The translations under genes were made by a program, and so were the position numbers. Positions 1 to 9,302 of a stretch of DNA of 64,000 nucleotides are shown here, in pieces. The stretch comes from G965279335 sp965279285. Its GTDB lineage: Bacteria; Pseudomonadota; Gammaproteobacteria; DSM-16500. Under the pieces are notes generated by a model. The model did not search any database. It was not told the origin of the DNA and saw nothing but the letters and a program-made list of their open reading frames with translations. Position 1 is the stretch's first letter, and each line of letters starts with the position of its first letter. The DNA lies in contig OZ257147.1 of the NCBI GenBank assembly GCA_965279285.1, positions 1 through 64,000 on the forward strand, given 5' to 3'.

Positions 1-3000
1 GTTTAATGGCGATGGGTGAAAGACTATCCAAAGAGGAAGTGATTGAACGCGTAAAAAAATATTTAGAGAATAATTCTGATTGGTTGGCTGTGTACGATAA
101 CGCTACGAATTATGCATCGATCAAACAATTTCTTCCAACACGCGGTGGACATGTGGTGATTACCACAAGATATTCTAAAGAAACGTTAAACAACGAATTA
201 AAAAATGAAAAAACCATTGATGCTGTAACGTTAGAAATAGATAAGTTCACACCAGAAGAAGCATTGCAATATTTGAAAGAAATGACAGGGCGTAGTGGAG
301 TTGAAGAAGAGCAAGCAATGCACGCATTGGCCAAAGAGCTAGATTACTTACCATTAGCACTGGCACAAGCAGCGGCTTATATTAAGCGTCGTGGTATCAC
401 GACCCAAGATTATCACGAGCGTTACAAAACCAGCCAGCAATATTTATTAAACGATAAGTTACTACCTGCGGATAGTCATAGCCTTCCCGTTGCGACAACA
501 TGGGAGACTACTTTACGAGCCATTCAAGAAGAAGAACAAAATGCAGGAGAACCGCCATTGGCACTCGCTGTGTTGCAAGCCATGAGTTATTTGTATGCGG
601 ACCAAATTCCCCAAAGTTTATTAACTCAATGGCTTAAGATCACGCATTTAGTTACCGAAAAAGATATGCAAAGCCAATTAAAAAAAGTGTTAGATCTTTT
701 GGCGACGTACTCGATGATTCAAAAAAATGATTCAAAAAATGAAATTGAAAATACCGTTAGTATCCATCGCTTAGTGCAAGAGGTGATAAGAAATAGAGGC
801 TTGCAACAACGAACACTATCAGATTCACTGTTAAAGTCCGATGAAAAAAAATCAGAAACAAGAGTAAACCCCGATCCTAAGCCAATAACAGCTAATGATA
901 GTAAAACAGATAGCAAAAAAGAAACTGATCTCGATAAAGCTTTCCACCTTAAACAACAAAGTAAACGTCTTTATCAACAAGGCAAATCAAATACATCTAG
1001 CCAACCTATTGATTTTAAAGCTGCTGAAGATGCCTTACGAAAATCGATTACCATTTACCAACAATACAAGGACAGCTATGCCAGTGAATTATGTGATGTG
1101 CTTTTAGATTTGACTTTATTACTACAGGCTAAAGGTACAAATCAATGTAAACAAGAAGCACAAAAATACTTAGCTGAAGCAAAGCAATGTTTAGTCAAGT
1201 CCTATGGCAAAGCTGATGCCAGGCAGAGCCGCTGTAAAACCGTAGAGTGGTATCTCGATGCCAAACGCGATAACAGTATTTTCGCAATTAAAACCTATGC
1301 CAGTTTTGATACCTGGCAATTACCCGCTAACAATGATGAATTTTTTGTCGGTCGTGAATCGCTGATCGAAAAGCTCAATCAACACTGCAAACCTGATCAA
1401 GCTTATCAAATGCTGGTACTTAGTGCTGTATCAGGTCTGGGTGGTGTTGGTAAAACTCAACTCGCTATTTATTATCTTTATCATGCTAAGCATCAATACA
1501 ATTTGCGTGCGTGGTTTCGTGCGGAAAATGCTACGTTATTGCTTTCAGATTATCGAAGTTTTGCAAAAGAGTTTGGTCTAATTCCTTTAGATGAAAAAAC
1601 GCCTCGTGAAGAAATTATTGGCGCTGTGAAACGTTACTTAGAGCGTCATCCAGATTGGCTGGCGGTTTATGACAATGCAGGATCGCGTGATGAAATACGC
1701 GAATTTTTACCAACCAAAGGTGGTCACTTGATTGTGACTACACGCCGTCAAGAATATAATGATGTGGGAATTAAAGTAGCAGTCGATGTCTTTACTGAAC
1801 AAGAAGCAGTTGCTTATTTAAAGAAATTAACCGGCATTGTAAATCAAGATCAAGCAATGGCTGAGCTTGCGAAAACTTTGGGCTATTTACCATTAGCCAT
1901 TGGTCAAGCAGGTGCTTATATTAAAAAACAAAGTATTACTACTCAACACTATTTAAATGATTTCAAACAAAGTGCAGTCAAGCTATTAGAAGCACAAGAA
2001 TTGGTACTAGATAACCGTAGTGAAACCGTCGCAACCACTTGGAATATAAGTTTAAAAGCGATTGAGCAAGACGAAGAAAAAAATAACGAGCCGCATTTAA
2101 GTTTTCCGATCTTACAAGTGATGGCGCATTTGCATGCGGAAGATATACCAAGATATCTTTTAGAAAAATGGTTACAGGAACAAAAAATTGTAATTGATCA
2201 AACTTCAGCGCAATTAGTACTCGATAAAGTAATTGGACATTTATTAGATTATTCATTGATTCATATGGATGCGGATCGAAATACAGTGAGTGTTCATCAG
2301 TTGATGCAGGAAGTGGTCAGAAAGGAATTAATAGCAAAGGCACATAAAGATAGGAATTTCTATAATATTTCAACAAAAGAAATAATTTCAAAAGAATCTA
2401 ATGATAAGGTAATGACTTTTCTTGATGGGTTGGCTTCGAGTATTAATGAAGAATTTTATCGTGAAACACAAGTTTTGGCTGATGAGCATAGGAGGCATAA
2501 ACTTTTACAACATCTGCAAGTATTAATTCAGCATATTGAAGTTGCTGCTATAGATGTTTCAGATAAACTAAAGGAAAAAGCAGATGAGCATCTAGTATAT
2601 TTAAATGTTTCTAGCGCAAATGTTTTGGATGCTACGCCAAGCGACGCAAAAAAATTATATGAACGTGCTTTAAAGATAGTAGAAAATCGTTATGGGGTTG
2701 GCAGCCCCAATGTATTTATACCCTTAAGTGGTTTTGCTGTTTCATGTGGAAAGTTGGGTGATGTACAGACTGAAAAGCAACTGCTTGAGCGCGCCTTGAA
2801 AATTGGTGAAGCACGTTATGGAAAAACTAGCCATCAGTTGGGAGCGGTTTTAGATAATTTATCAGCTGTTTACGGAGCATTGAGTGACTTTAAAAAAGCA
2901 CTTGAATTGCTTGAACGCGCTTTAGAAATTAAAGAAAAAAAATATGGTAACGGTCACTGGCAAATAGCAAATACATTAGATAATTTGGCTCTTACCTACG

Positions 3001-4649
3001 GTATTGCTGGAAAAGTAAATGAGAAAAAATCCTTACTTGAGCGTTCATTAAAGATTAAAGAATTTCACTATGGTCACAGTCATTGGCAAATAGCAATCAC
3101 TTTAAATAATCTTGGCAGTGTTTGCAGAGAATTGAATGATGTTAAAACAGCCAAAATTCATTTGGAAAGAGCCCTGAAAATTAATGAAGCTCATTATGGT
3201 GATCAGCATATTCAAGTGGCAATGACATTAGCCAATCTTGGAAATGCTTGTGGAGATTTAGGGGAGAATTTAACAAAGAAGGACTTACTTAGTCGTGCGC
3301 TTAGTATAGAGGAGTCATATTATGGCGCTGATCATTGGAAAATTACTGATGTCTTAAATGGACTTGGGAATGTATATGGGAAACTTAGAGATACCAGAAA
3401 AAAGAAAAGTTTACTTGAGCGTGCATTAAAAAACCTAGAAGATTTTTTTGGTTATCATCATATAAAGTTGGTAGCGACCTTAATAAATTTAGGGAATATT
3501 TATCGAACTCAAGAGTTTATGGATGCTAATGAGTCAAAAATGTTTTTGGAGCGTGTCCTAAAAATCCAAGATGATACCTATAAAACAGATCATCTTGATA
3601 TGATAGATACATTAATAAATCTTAGTGACAGTTACAGATTATTAGGTAACATTAGAGGTGCTGAAGAAAAATTAATGCGTGCTTTGCATATAGCCGAGAC
3701 GAATTATTCTTCAGATCATGCAAACATTGGAAATATAAAATATCTTTATTCTGTGGTGATTTTGACAAGCTTTGCAAATCCAGAAATAAAGAAATTACCG
3801 GTTAATTTACAACTAAAACGAATGCAATTGGCGTTAGTCAATGCTGATAAAGCTCGTAAAATATTCAGTAATCTACCGACTCATCCTCGTCATAAAGAAG
3901 CTGTAGATCATTTTAATATGATACGTAATACAATACACCAAGTGGTTATTAGCTCTGTCAAGCCTTGTGTTATACATGGAAATTTTTTATTAAGTTATCA
4001 ATATACAAAAGACGCAACCGAATATTTAAATAATGCTTTGCGTTTAAATAAACAATGGGAAAATCAACATAGAACCAGGGCGCCAAAAGAGCTTGTCGCT
4101 TTAAAATATACCATAGAAAACCGTGATGAGTTAGACAGTATCTTGCAAAAAGAATTAGATTTTTGGAAAGAATTTAGTGTTTCAGCAATAACTTTAGCTC
4201 ATTATTTATTGGTAAAAGCTTATTTTTTACAAGGTAATACTACAGAAGCACAGAAAGTTATTACCGGATTTCAGAAAATCGTTACTCAAGTGAATGACCC
4301 ACTAATATTTTCTTTATTGGGCCATGCGCAATTTTTTATAAAAGATTACGCTAATGCCACTGTAAGCTGCATGCAGGCATTAGCGTTAAAATCTGGTTAC
4401 ACGGTTGCAGAACAACAGTTAAAACAGTGCCAAGTTTTACTAAATGCTTCTGCTGCTCAGCCACAATCTTCTCAAGCGGTCGCAGATACTAAAAGTAGTA
4501 GTGATAATAAATTAAGTTTAGCTAGTTTAGTTGCTAGCTCTTCTAATATTTTTTCATCAGCTGCTACCGCTACAGCAAACCCAGCGTCTGTTGTTGCAGA
4601 CGACGATGAGGAAGAATTAAAAAAAGCACTTCAATTGTCATTGATGTAA
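1..4649 (+). CDS. Tandem NB-ARC / TPR protein with C-terminal UIM-like motif (5' partial)
   Basis: The frame is open to the left edge (the codon at 3-5 is Leu), so the Met at 6 is probably not the start. The first residues match the part of an NB-ARC domain after the P-loop (LAVYDNA Walker B, VITTR, YLPLA), so the first P-loop lies off the window. A second, complete NB-ARC follows at about residues 440-770 counted from nt 6: P-loop GLGGVGKT near 477, LAVYDNA, IVTTR and YLPLAI. A spacer and then about nine 42-residue kinesin-light-chain-like TPRs follow (nt 2620-3760, core LLERALKI..YG). The last residues, DEEELKKALQLSLM, fit a ubiquitin-interacting motif. NB-ARC is a STAND-type ATP switch and TPRs bind protein ligands. 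Function as an effector or an NLR-like sensor is inferred. Two NB-ARC units in one chain is unusual. Confidence 0.85.
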   Translation, partial: LMAMGERLSKEEVIERVKKYLENNSDWLAVYDNATNYASIKQFLPTRGGHVVITTRYSKETLNNELKNEKTIDAVTLEIDKFTPEEALQYLKEMTGRSGVEEEQAMHALAKELDYLPLALAQAAAYIKRRGITTQDYHERYKTSQQYLLNDKLLPADSHSLPVATTWETTLRAIQEEEQNAGEPPLALAVLQAMSYLYADQIPQSLLTQWLKITHLVTEKDMQSQLKKVLDLLATYSMIQKNDSKNEIENTVSIHRLVQEVIRNRGLQQRTLSDSLLKSDEKKSETRVNPDPKPITANDSKTDSKKETDLDKAFHLKQQSKRLYQQGKSNTSSQPIDFKAAEDALRKSITIYQQYKDSYASELCDVLLDLTLLLQAKGTNQCKQEAQKYLAEAKQCLVKSYGKADARQSRCKTVEWYLDAKRDNSIFAIKTYASFDTWQLPANNDEFFVGRESLIEKLNQHCKPDQAYQMLVLSAVSGLGGVGKTQLAIYYLYHAKHQYNLRAWFRAENATLLLSDYRSFAKEFGLIPLDEKTPREEIIGAVKRYLERHPDWLAVYDNAGSRDEIREFLPTKGGHLIVTTRRQEYNDVGIKVAVDVFTEQEAVAYLKKLTGIVNQDQAMAELAKTLGYLPLAIGQAGAYIKKQSITTQHYLNDFKQSAVKLLEAQELVLDNRSETVATTWNISLKAIEQDEEKNNEPHLSFPILQVMAHLHAEDIPRYLLEKWLQEQKIVIDQTSAQLVLDKVIGHLLDYSLIHMDADRNTVSVHQLMQEVVRKELIAKAHKDRNFYNISTKEIISKESNDKVMTFLDGLASSINEEFYRETQVLADEHRRHKLLQHLQVLIQHIEVAAIDVSDKLKEKADEHLVYLNVSSANVLDATPSDAKKLYERALKIVENRYGVGSPNVFIPLSGFAVSCGKLGDVQTEKQLLERALKIGEARYGKTSHQLGAVLDNLSAVYGALSDFKKALELLERALEIKEKKYGNGHWQIANTLDNLALTYGIAGKVNEKKSLLERSLKIKEFHYGHSHWQIAITLNNLGSVCRELNDVKTAKIHLERALKINEAHYGDQHIQVAMTLANLGNACGDLGENLTKKDLLSRALSIEESYYGADHWKITDVLNGLGNVYGKLRDTRKKKSLLERALKNLEDFFGYHHIKLVATLINLGNIYRTQEFMDANESKMFLERVLKIQDDTYKTDHLDMIDTLINLSDSYRLLGNIRGAEEKLMRALHIAETNYSSDHANIGNIKYLYSVVILTSFANPEIKKLPVNLQLKRMQLALVNADKARKIFSNLPTHPRHKEAVDHFNMIRNTIHQVVISSVKPCVIHGNFLLSYQYTKDATEYLNNALRLNKQWENQHRTRAPKELVALKYTIENRDELDSILQKELDFWKEFSVSAITLAHYLLVKAYFLQGNTTEAQKVITGFQKIVTQVNDPLIFSLLGHAQFFIKDYANATVSCMQALALKSGYTVAEQQLKQCQVLLNASAAQPQSSQAVADTKSSSDNKLSLASLVASSSNIFSSAATATANPASVVADDDEEELKKALQLSLM

Positions 4650-4664
4650 ATGTTATAATTATTT

Positions 4665-4804
4665 TAACTATTCAGCGGCCAGGGAGTTTGGTGGGCACGC
4701 TGCGCTTTGCCCACCCTACAAAAAATGACAAAAATAAATTATAAAAAAGGTAGGGTGGGCAAAGCGCAGCGTGCCCACCAAACTCCCTGGCCGCTGAATA
4801 GTTA
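4665..4804. repeat. Perfect 55-bp inverted repeat with 30-nt loop
   Basis: The left arm is 4665-4719 and the right arm 4750-4804. They are exact reverse complements and enclose an A-rich loop. The arms contain the GC-rich core GTGGGCACGCTGCGC. The element sits 15 bp after the stop of the upstream gene and 33 bp before the next start. It would form a very strong hairpin and could end transcription, but there is no U-tract typical of an intrinsic terminator. Its perfect symmetry and GC-richness against AT-rich flanks suggest a dispersed palindromic element (MITE- or REP-like). Confidence 0.9.
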
Positions 4805-4837
4805 CTAATTATTTAAATAACCAGGAGATAGTTAATC

Positions 4838-7800
4838 ATGTTTGGAAAGTTATTCTTGAAAGGAAGCTTATCAATAACGTCCCAGCGTGTTGGGCGAGCG
4901 TCATTAGCCAAGTTACCATCACATCAAGTTACTAGTGCAAAAGCGTCTATTGCTACGATAGCTAAACATAGCTTAAAGACTACTGCGCAAACCACGACCA
5001 AAGCACGAGTATCTACTCACAATATGAGTAACGTATCACGTAAAACTAATATTTCTGTAACGCGTGCTTACCATAGTCTGGCTAAAGCTATTATAAATAA
5101 TACTGACCAGTCTACTCTTGATCTGAAGCAACACGTCGCAAGAGAAGTTTTTAGTGGCGCACTTGCCAATTACCAAAAAATTATTGTTCAGCATCAAATA
5201 GCAAGCGCTGCCGTGTTTATTAGTCATGCATGGGGTAGTCATGATGCTTTAGTTGAAAACATGGTTGAATTCTTGCGAACAGCGGGTGTTAAGGTGTCTT
5301 ATGATAAAACGGATATTAAAGCGGGAAGTGATATTAATGCTTTTGTTACCAGACTTTTAACACAAGATCGATTGCTCATTGCTGGAACGCTATTATATCG
5401 TACAAAAGCTACTACAGTATCAAATAATATAAATAAGCCTGAGCCGGGGTTAGCAGCTGAAGCAAGAACTATCGTTAATAATTTTAGCACGTATAATACA
5501 CCAAGACGCGAAATGTTGTTGCCAGTAGTGTTGGAGGGAACTATAGAGCAAGCTCTCCCGCCGCTTATGTTTACGCCTACGGATTTAGCCATTATTTTAT
5601 CAAAAACTGACAGTGATTATTTTATTGGTATATTCGATATTTTAAATGCTATATATAAAATAATGCCACAAAAGAAAGAAGTGTACACAGCTATTGAAGA
5701 TTTGAAAAAAAGTTTGATTAAAGAATTAGCTGAAATTGATAATACAATTAAAGATGGGGATATACAGCGGTTTAAACAAGCAAGAGATGTAAAGAACATG
5801 CAAGCTACTTTTCTAGCTCAAGAAAAAATTCGCAAGATCGTTATTAATAAAACTGAAGAAGTACGCAATACTATAACAGTACAACAAATCAATGATATAT
5901 CTAAGTCTGTTGCTGATCAACTTAAGCTAAAATTACCAAAAATATTCAATAATAATACGGACTTGGATATAGCCAATCTCCTTAAATCATCGTCTGATGT
6001 ATTGGCATATATTGATAAAATTTTAACTGAACTATCGAAAGAAGCCGAAGATAAAGCAGAAAGCAATAATAATAAACACCAAATCATCGCCCAACTTTGG
6101 CTGATTCGAAATAAGCTTAACAAAGCAGCGCAAGATAAAAAAGCATCTTCAGGTTTCTGCGTAACAGACCTGCTAATGCTGGCATTGCCTAAACCTTGGA
6201 AAACACTTATCAATGAAAAAGTTCCAAGACATTATCAGAAAGCTATAATCACGTTAGCTTTTTTACTTTTTATAGGCTTCATGGCTTATCCTGAAACCAA
6301 AGAAAAAACAAAAAACATGGTGTCTATTCCTCTGTCTGCGCCCGGCGTCGCGAATAAGCCACGCAAAGCATTAAGCGAGCTGCGAACAAAAATGCAAGAT
6401 GAGAGTAAACTCGTTGGGGTAGCAATTACTGGTTTTCCTGGTAGTGGAAAAACAGAGTTGGCCAAACTTTATGCCCATGAATTCGCTAAGCAAAATTCTG
6501 GATTAAATTTTTTAATTGAAATATTGCAAACAGCGATGAAGGATTTCACCAAACAACCCGCAAAAGTTCCTATTATCTGGTATTTAGATGGTAGTAAAAT
6601 AAATACGGACTATATAGCCTTAGCTCAGGCATTAAATATCTCTGTCGATGACAAAAAAGATAATGCTAAAGAAGTTTCACAAATGCTTATTGATAAAATT
6701 AATAAACGGTTAAGCTTGCAAAGTAATTGGCTGCTTGTATTTAATGATATATCTGATTATGCCTCTATCAAAAAATTCTTAGCTTTTGAATCAGGCACCA
6801 AAGGAAAAGTACTTATTACCACACGCAATACAGATTTTTACTCTGATCCATCGAAAATGTTAAATATTAGCAATGGCTTAGAACTCGATGAAGCGGTTGA
6901 TTTATTGCAGCGACTATCAGGCGCTCAAGATAGAGAGAGTGCTGTAGGACTGGTAAATGAATTAGATCGTTTACCACTTGCCATTACAACAGCTGCGTTA
7001 TATATTAAGCGTGAAAATGAAGGCAGACCCGCACCTATCATAAATTTTGCGCAATATAAAGTTTTAGCAGTGACTCAAAAAACAGATTTACAAAAAAAGC
7101 AAGCCCAGTTAGTCAATGATCAGGTTTATCCATTGACGCAATCAGCTACAGTACAGATTGTATTAAATCGTTTGCAAACAGGAAGTGTCAAAGATAAAGC
7201 TGTTAGAGATTTGCTAAGTTTTTGTAGCTTGATTAATGTAACTCATATCCCAAGATGGTTATTAGAAAGTTATTGGCAACAGCAACTTAATGAAAGCACT
7301 TATGTGAATTCTAACCTCACATTGAATGATTTATTAGTTCATGCTAATACTTATTCCCTTATTAATTTAGAATCAAAAGAAGACAAACCCGAGAATGATT
7401 TTTATTATATTCATCACGCTATACAAAATGAATGTCTAGAACAAAATGCTGCTGTATCTAATACTGTTCTTCAAGCACTAGAAACGCAATGGACTTCGAG
7501 TCCGATTTGGGCAAGCGAATTTAATAGAAGCACTTCATTGACTACTCATACGGAAAAATTGTTAGCACATATTAGTAAACAAAAAATAGTAAGCTCCCAG
7601 CAATTATCAAGTGTGTTGTATATTAAAAATTGTTTAGCTAATCATTATTGCCAAATCAATAGGCCTGCAGATGCAAAAGCTATGTTAATTCAAGAAAAAA
7701 ATCGAATTGAACAGTCGCTTCAGCAAAAAAATGTAGACATCGTTAATCCAGTCGCAGTATGCCAAGCATTGGCTGCTGAAAATAAACAATTGCCTAGACG

Positions 7801-8668
7801 CTATGCACATTTGCTGTATATTTTATCACGTGCATCTTCTGTTTATATGCAACAGCCAGATACAACTGTAGAACAGCTAGATGCAAGTATTAAGGAGCTC
7901 GATCACGTCATCGCACTTGGCGCAGAAATTGATAGCAATAAACAAGCTTATGATGACCGTGATAATCCACAAGGAGTTGATACAGGTGTTTATCAACGCC
8001 AAGGCAAAGCTTTCTTGCATATTTTAAAAAGTGAAAAATGTGATAAACAAGATGCATTGACAGAATTAAATCGTGCCGAAACCCTCTTAAAGGGCTTGTT
8101 AATTAATTCAGGTTATAATGAAAGAGAGTTTAAAATATTTTGTTTTGAACAATTAGGTAAAGTTTATAGTAAAAAAGCAAAATACGTTGAAGCAAAAGAT
8201 CGTCAAGCGATGTTAGGTACAGCAGTAGAGCAATTTGCTTGCGCAGCAGAATTACTTACTGGTAAAAAAGATGTGCTTGCTTTATTAGATGCCGATTATA
8301 CGGCTTTAACTCGTGCTAGCATCTTGTTAGATAAGCTGGGTGATGTTTATTGTGAATACAATGATGCCGCGCATACAACATTAGCCAAACAGTTTTTTGA
8401 AAAAGCATTAAATCGAATTCCTAAAGAACATTATAAGGATTCACATATTAAAATTCACCATAAACTTGCTAAGATTTATGGCGGTGAAGTTAATAAACCT
8501 ATAGCTTTAGTAAAAACAAAAATGCATTTAAATTATGCGTTAACATTAATTGATCAAATGAGACTTTCGGATGAATCGTCCTTACGCAAGGAGGCGAAAA
8601 ATTTACAAACCCAACTTGATGAAAAAGATGAAGTATATGCCGAAAAAATTAGGATGCTTTCATCTTGA
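4838..8668 (+). CDS. TIR-like / transmembrane / NB-ARC / TPR-like protein
   Basis: 1276 aa. The start is set by AGGAGA 11 nt upstream. Residues 1-88 are basic, rich in Ser/Thr/Ala and contain no Asp or Glu, with a TRAYHS motif near 76, which resembles a mitochondrial presequence. A TIR/SEFIR-like domain spans about 125-260 (VFISHAWG, YDKTDIKAGSDI). A helical stretch follows, then one hydrophobic segment at about 469-486 (TLAFLLFIGFMAY). The NB-ARC-like domain has the P-loop GFPGSGKT at 532-539, WLLVFND near 631, VLITTR near 658 and a DRLPLA motif. The C-terminal 400 residues are helical and TPR-like. The order TIR, NB-ARC, repeats is that of plant TNL receptors and of some bacterial STAND defence proteins. 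In this island an effector role is equally possible. TIR NADase activity is not shown. Confidence 0.8.
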   Translation: MFGKLFLKGSLSITSQRVGRASLAKLPSHQVTSAKASIATIAKHSLKTTAQTTTKARVSTHNMSNVSRKTNISVTRAYHSLAKAIINNTDQSTLDLKQHVAREVFSGALANYQKIIVQHQIASAAVFISHAWGSHDALVENMVEFLRTAGVKVSYDKTDIKAGSDINAFVTRLLTQDRLLIAGTLLYRTKATTVSNNINKPEPGLAAEARTIVNNFSTYNTPRREMLLPVVLEGTIEQALPPLMFTPTDLAIILSKTDSDYFIGIFDILNAIYKIMPQKKEVYTAIEDLKKSLIKELAEIDNTIKDGDIQRFKQARDVKNMQATFLAQEKIRKIVINKTEEVRNTITVQQINDISKSVADQLKLKLPKIFNNNTDLDIANLLKSSSDVLAYIDKILTELSKEAEDKAESNNNKHQIIAQLWLIRNKLNKAAQDKKASSGFCVTDLLMLALPKPWKTLINEKVPRHYQKAIITLAFLLFIGFMAYPETKEKTKNMVSIPLSAPGVANKPRKALSELRTKMQDESKLVGVAITGFPGSGKTELAKLYAHEFAKQNSGLNFLIEILQTAMKDFTKQPAKVPIIWYLDGSKINTDYIALAQALNISVDDKKDNAKEVSQMLIDKINKRLSLQSNWLLVFNDISDYASIKKFLAFESGTKGKVLITTRNTDFYSDPSKMLNISNGLELDEAVDLLQRLSGAQDRESAVGLVNELDRLPLAITTAALYIKRENEGRPAPIINFAQYKVLAVTQKTDLQKKQAQLVNDQVYPLTQSATVQIVLNRLQTGSVKDKAVRDLLSFCSLINVTHIPRWLLESYWQQQLNESTYVNSNLTLNDLLVHANTYSLINLESKEDKPENDFYYIHHAIQNECLEQNAAVSNTVLQALETQWTSSPIWASEFNRSTSLTTHTEKLLAHISKQKIVSSQQLSSVLYIKNCLANHYCQINRPADAKAMLIQEKNRIEQSLQQKNVDIVNPVAVCQALAAENKQLPRRYAHLLYILSRASSVYMQQPDTTVEQLDASIKELDHVIALGAEIDSNKQAYDDRDNPQGVDTGVYQRQGKAFLHILKSEKCDKQDALTELNRAETLLKGLLINSGYNEREFKIFCFEQLGKVYSKKAKYVEAKDRQAMLGTAVEQFACAAELLTGKKDVLALLDADYTALTRASILLDKLGDVYCEYNDAAHTTLAKQFFEKALNRIPKEHYKDSHIKIHHKLAKIYGGEVNKPIALVKTKMHLNYALTLIDQMRLSDESSLRKEAKNLQTQLDEKDEVYAEKIRMLSS

Positions 8669-8744
8669 TGGGTAGAACTAATCCAAGTTAATTTTGCTAG
8701 GCCAAAAACAATTAGCTATTGGTAAGGCATAAGGGAACCTCATC

Positions 8745-8956
8745 ATGCAAAGCATCACACCTTCTTCAGCCGCTGTTGCCGTTATTTCGGCTTCTGCGGC
8801 TGGAAAACAAAACAGTGCTAAAATAAAAGCCCTGCGAGCAGAAGGTCAAAAAAAATTAAAGCGGCACAAGCAGCGGCAGCTGTGTCGTCTAACCCCGTTT
8901 TAGCACATCATTATCCAGAAGGTTTAACTAAAAAAGCCCTGCTTGTTTTTTTTTGA
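8745..8956 (+). pseudogene. Small Ala-rich gene broken by a frameshift
   Basis: An ATG at 8745 opens a 52-codon frame ending at 8903. Its start (MQSITPSSAA) resembles the starts of the kinase genes further right. After the A-run near 8850-8858 the original frame turns into basic, unlikely sequence. The alternative frame continues as KIKAAQAAAAVSSNPVLAHH and stays open to 8956. This is best read as a one-base indel in a poly-A run followed by truncation. Function unknown. It could also be a genuine short peptide gene, but the frame switch argues against that. Confidence 0.45.
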
Positions 8957-9148
8957 TATAATGAATCTTTCCAAAAAAAGACTTTGACTATTACCGTCAT
9001 TATACTGATACTGACATTGTTCTAATAGTAAAGTGAACAGCAATCATTAGAACAAACAGGGAGTTGAAAATTCCGATAAGTTTAATGCCTTGTACTTGCA
9101 GAAGAGTTACCCTAAACATATCTTTAAGTAAAGATTAAGGAGAACTAA
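8957..9148. other. Intergenic stretch, no recognisable feature
   Basis: AT-rich sequence between the broken small gene and the next small frame. No open frame with a ribosome binding site, no RNA-like structure and no repeat shared with the rest of the window was seen. Together with its neighbours it forms a 634-bp gap that looks like decayed coding DNA. Confidence 0.4.
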
Positions 9149-9265
9149 ATGGATAGGATTGCCATCAAGCCGGATAACGTCGCTTCACCACTTTATTTTA
9201 TCTTACGAATACCCATCATTTCATTGACAAGTTGCCAGAAAACACATGGTAGATATTACCAATAA
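9149..9265 (+). pseudogene. Short frame with strong RBS, possibly a decayed gene start
   Basis: AAGGAGAACTAA precedes an ATG at 9149 that opens a 38-codon frame starting MDRIAIKPDNVASPLYF. After about 20 codons another frame reads more naturally (LTNTHHFIDKLPENTW, then stop), so a frameshift is likely. No family recognised. It may be the 5' remnant of a larger gene of the island. A real small protein cannot be excluded. Confidence 0.25.
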
Positions 9266-9302
9266 TAAATGGAAACAGTAAATAGGTATTCTAGGAGAAA
9301 TT

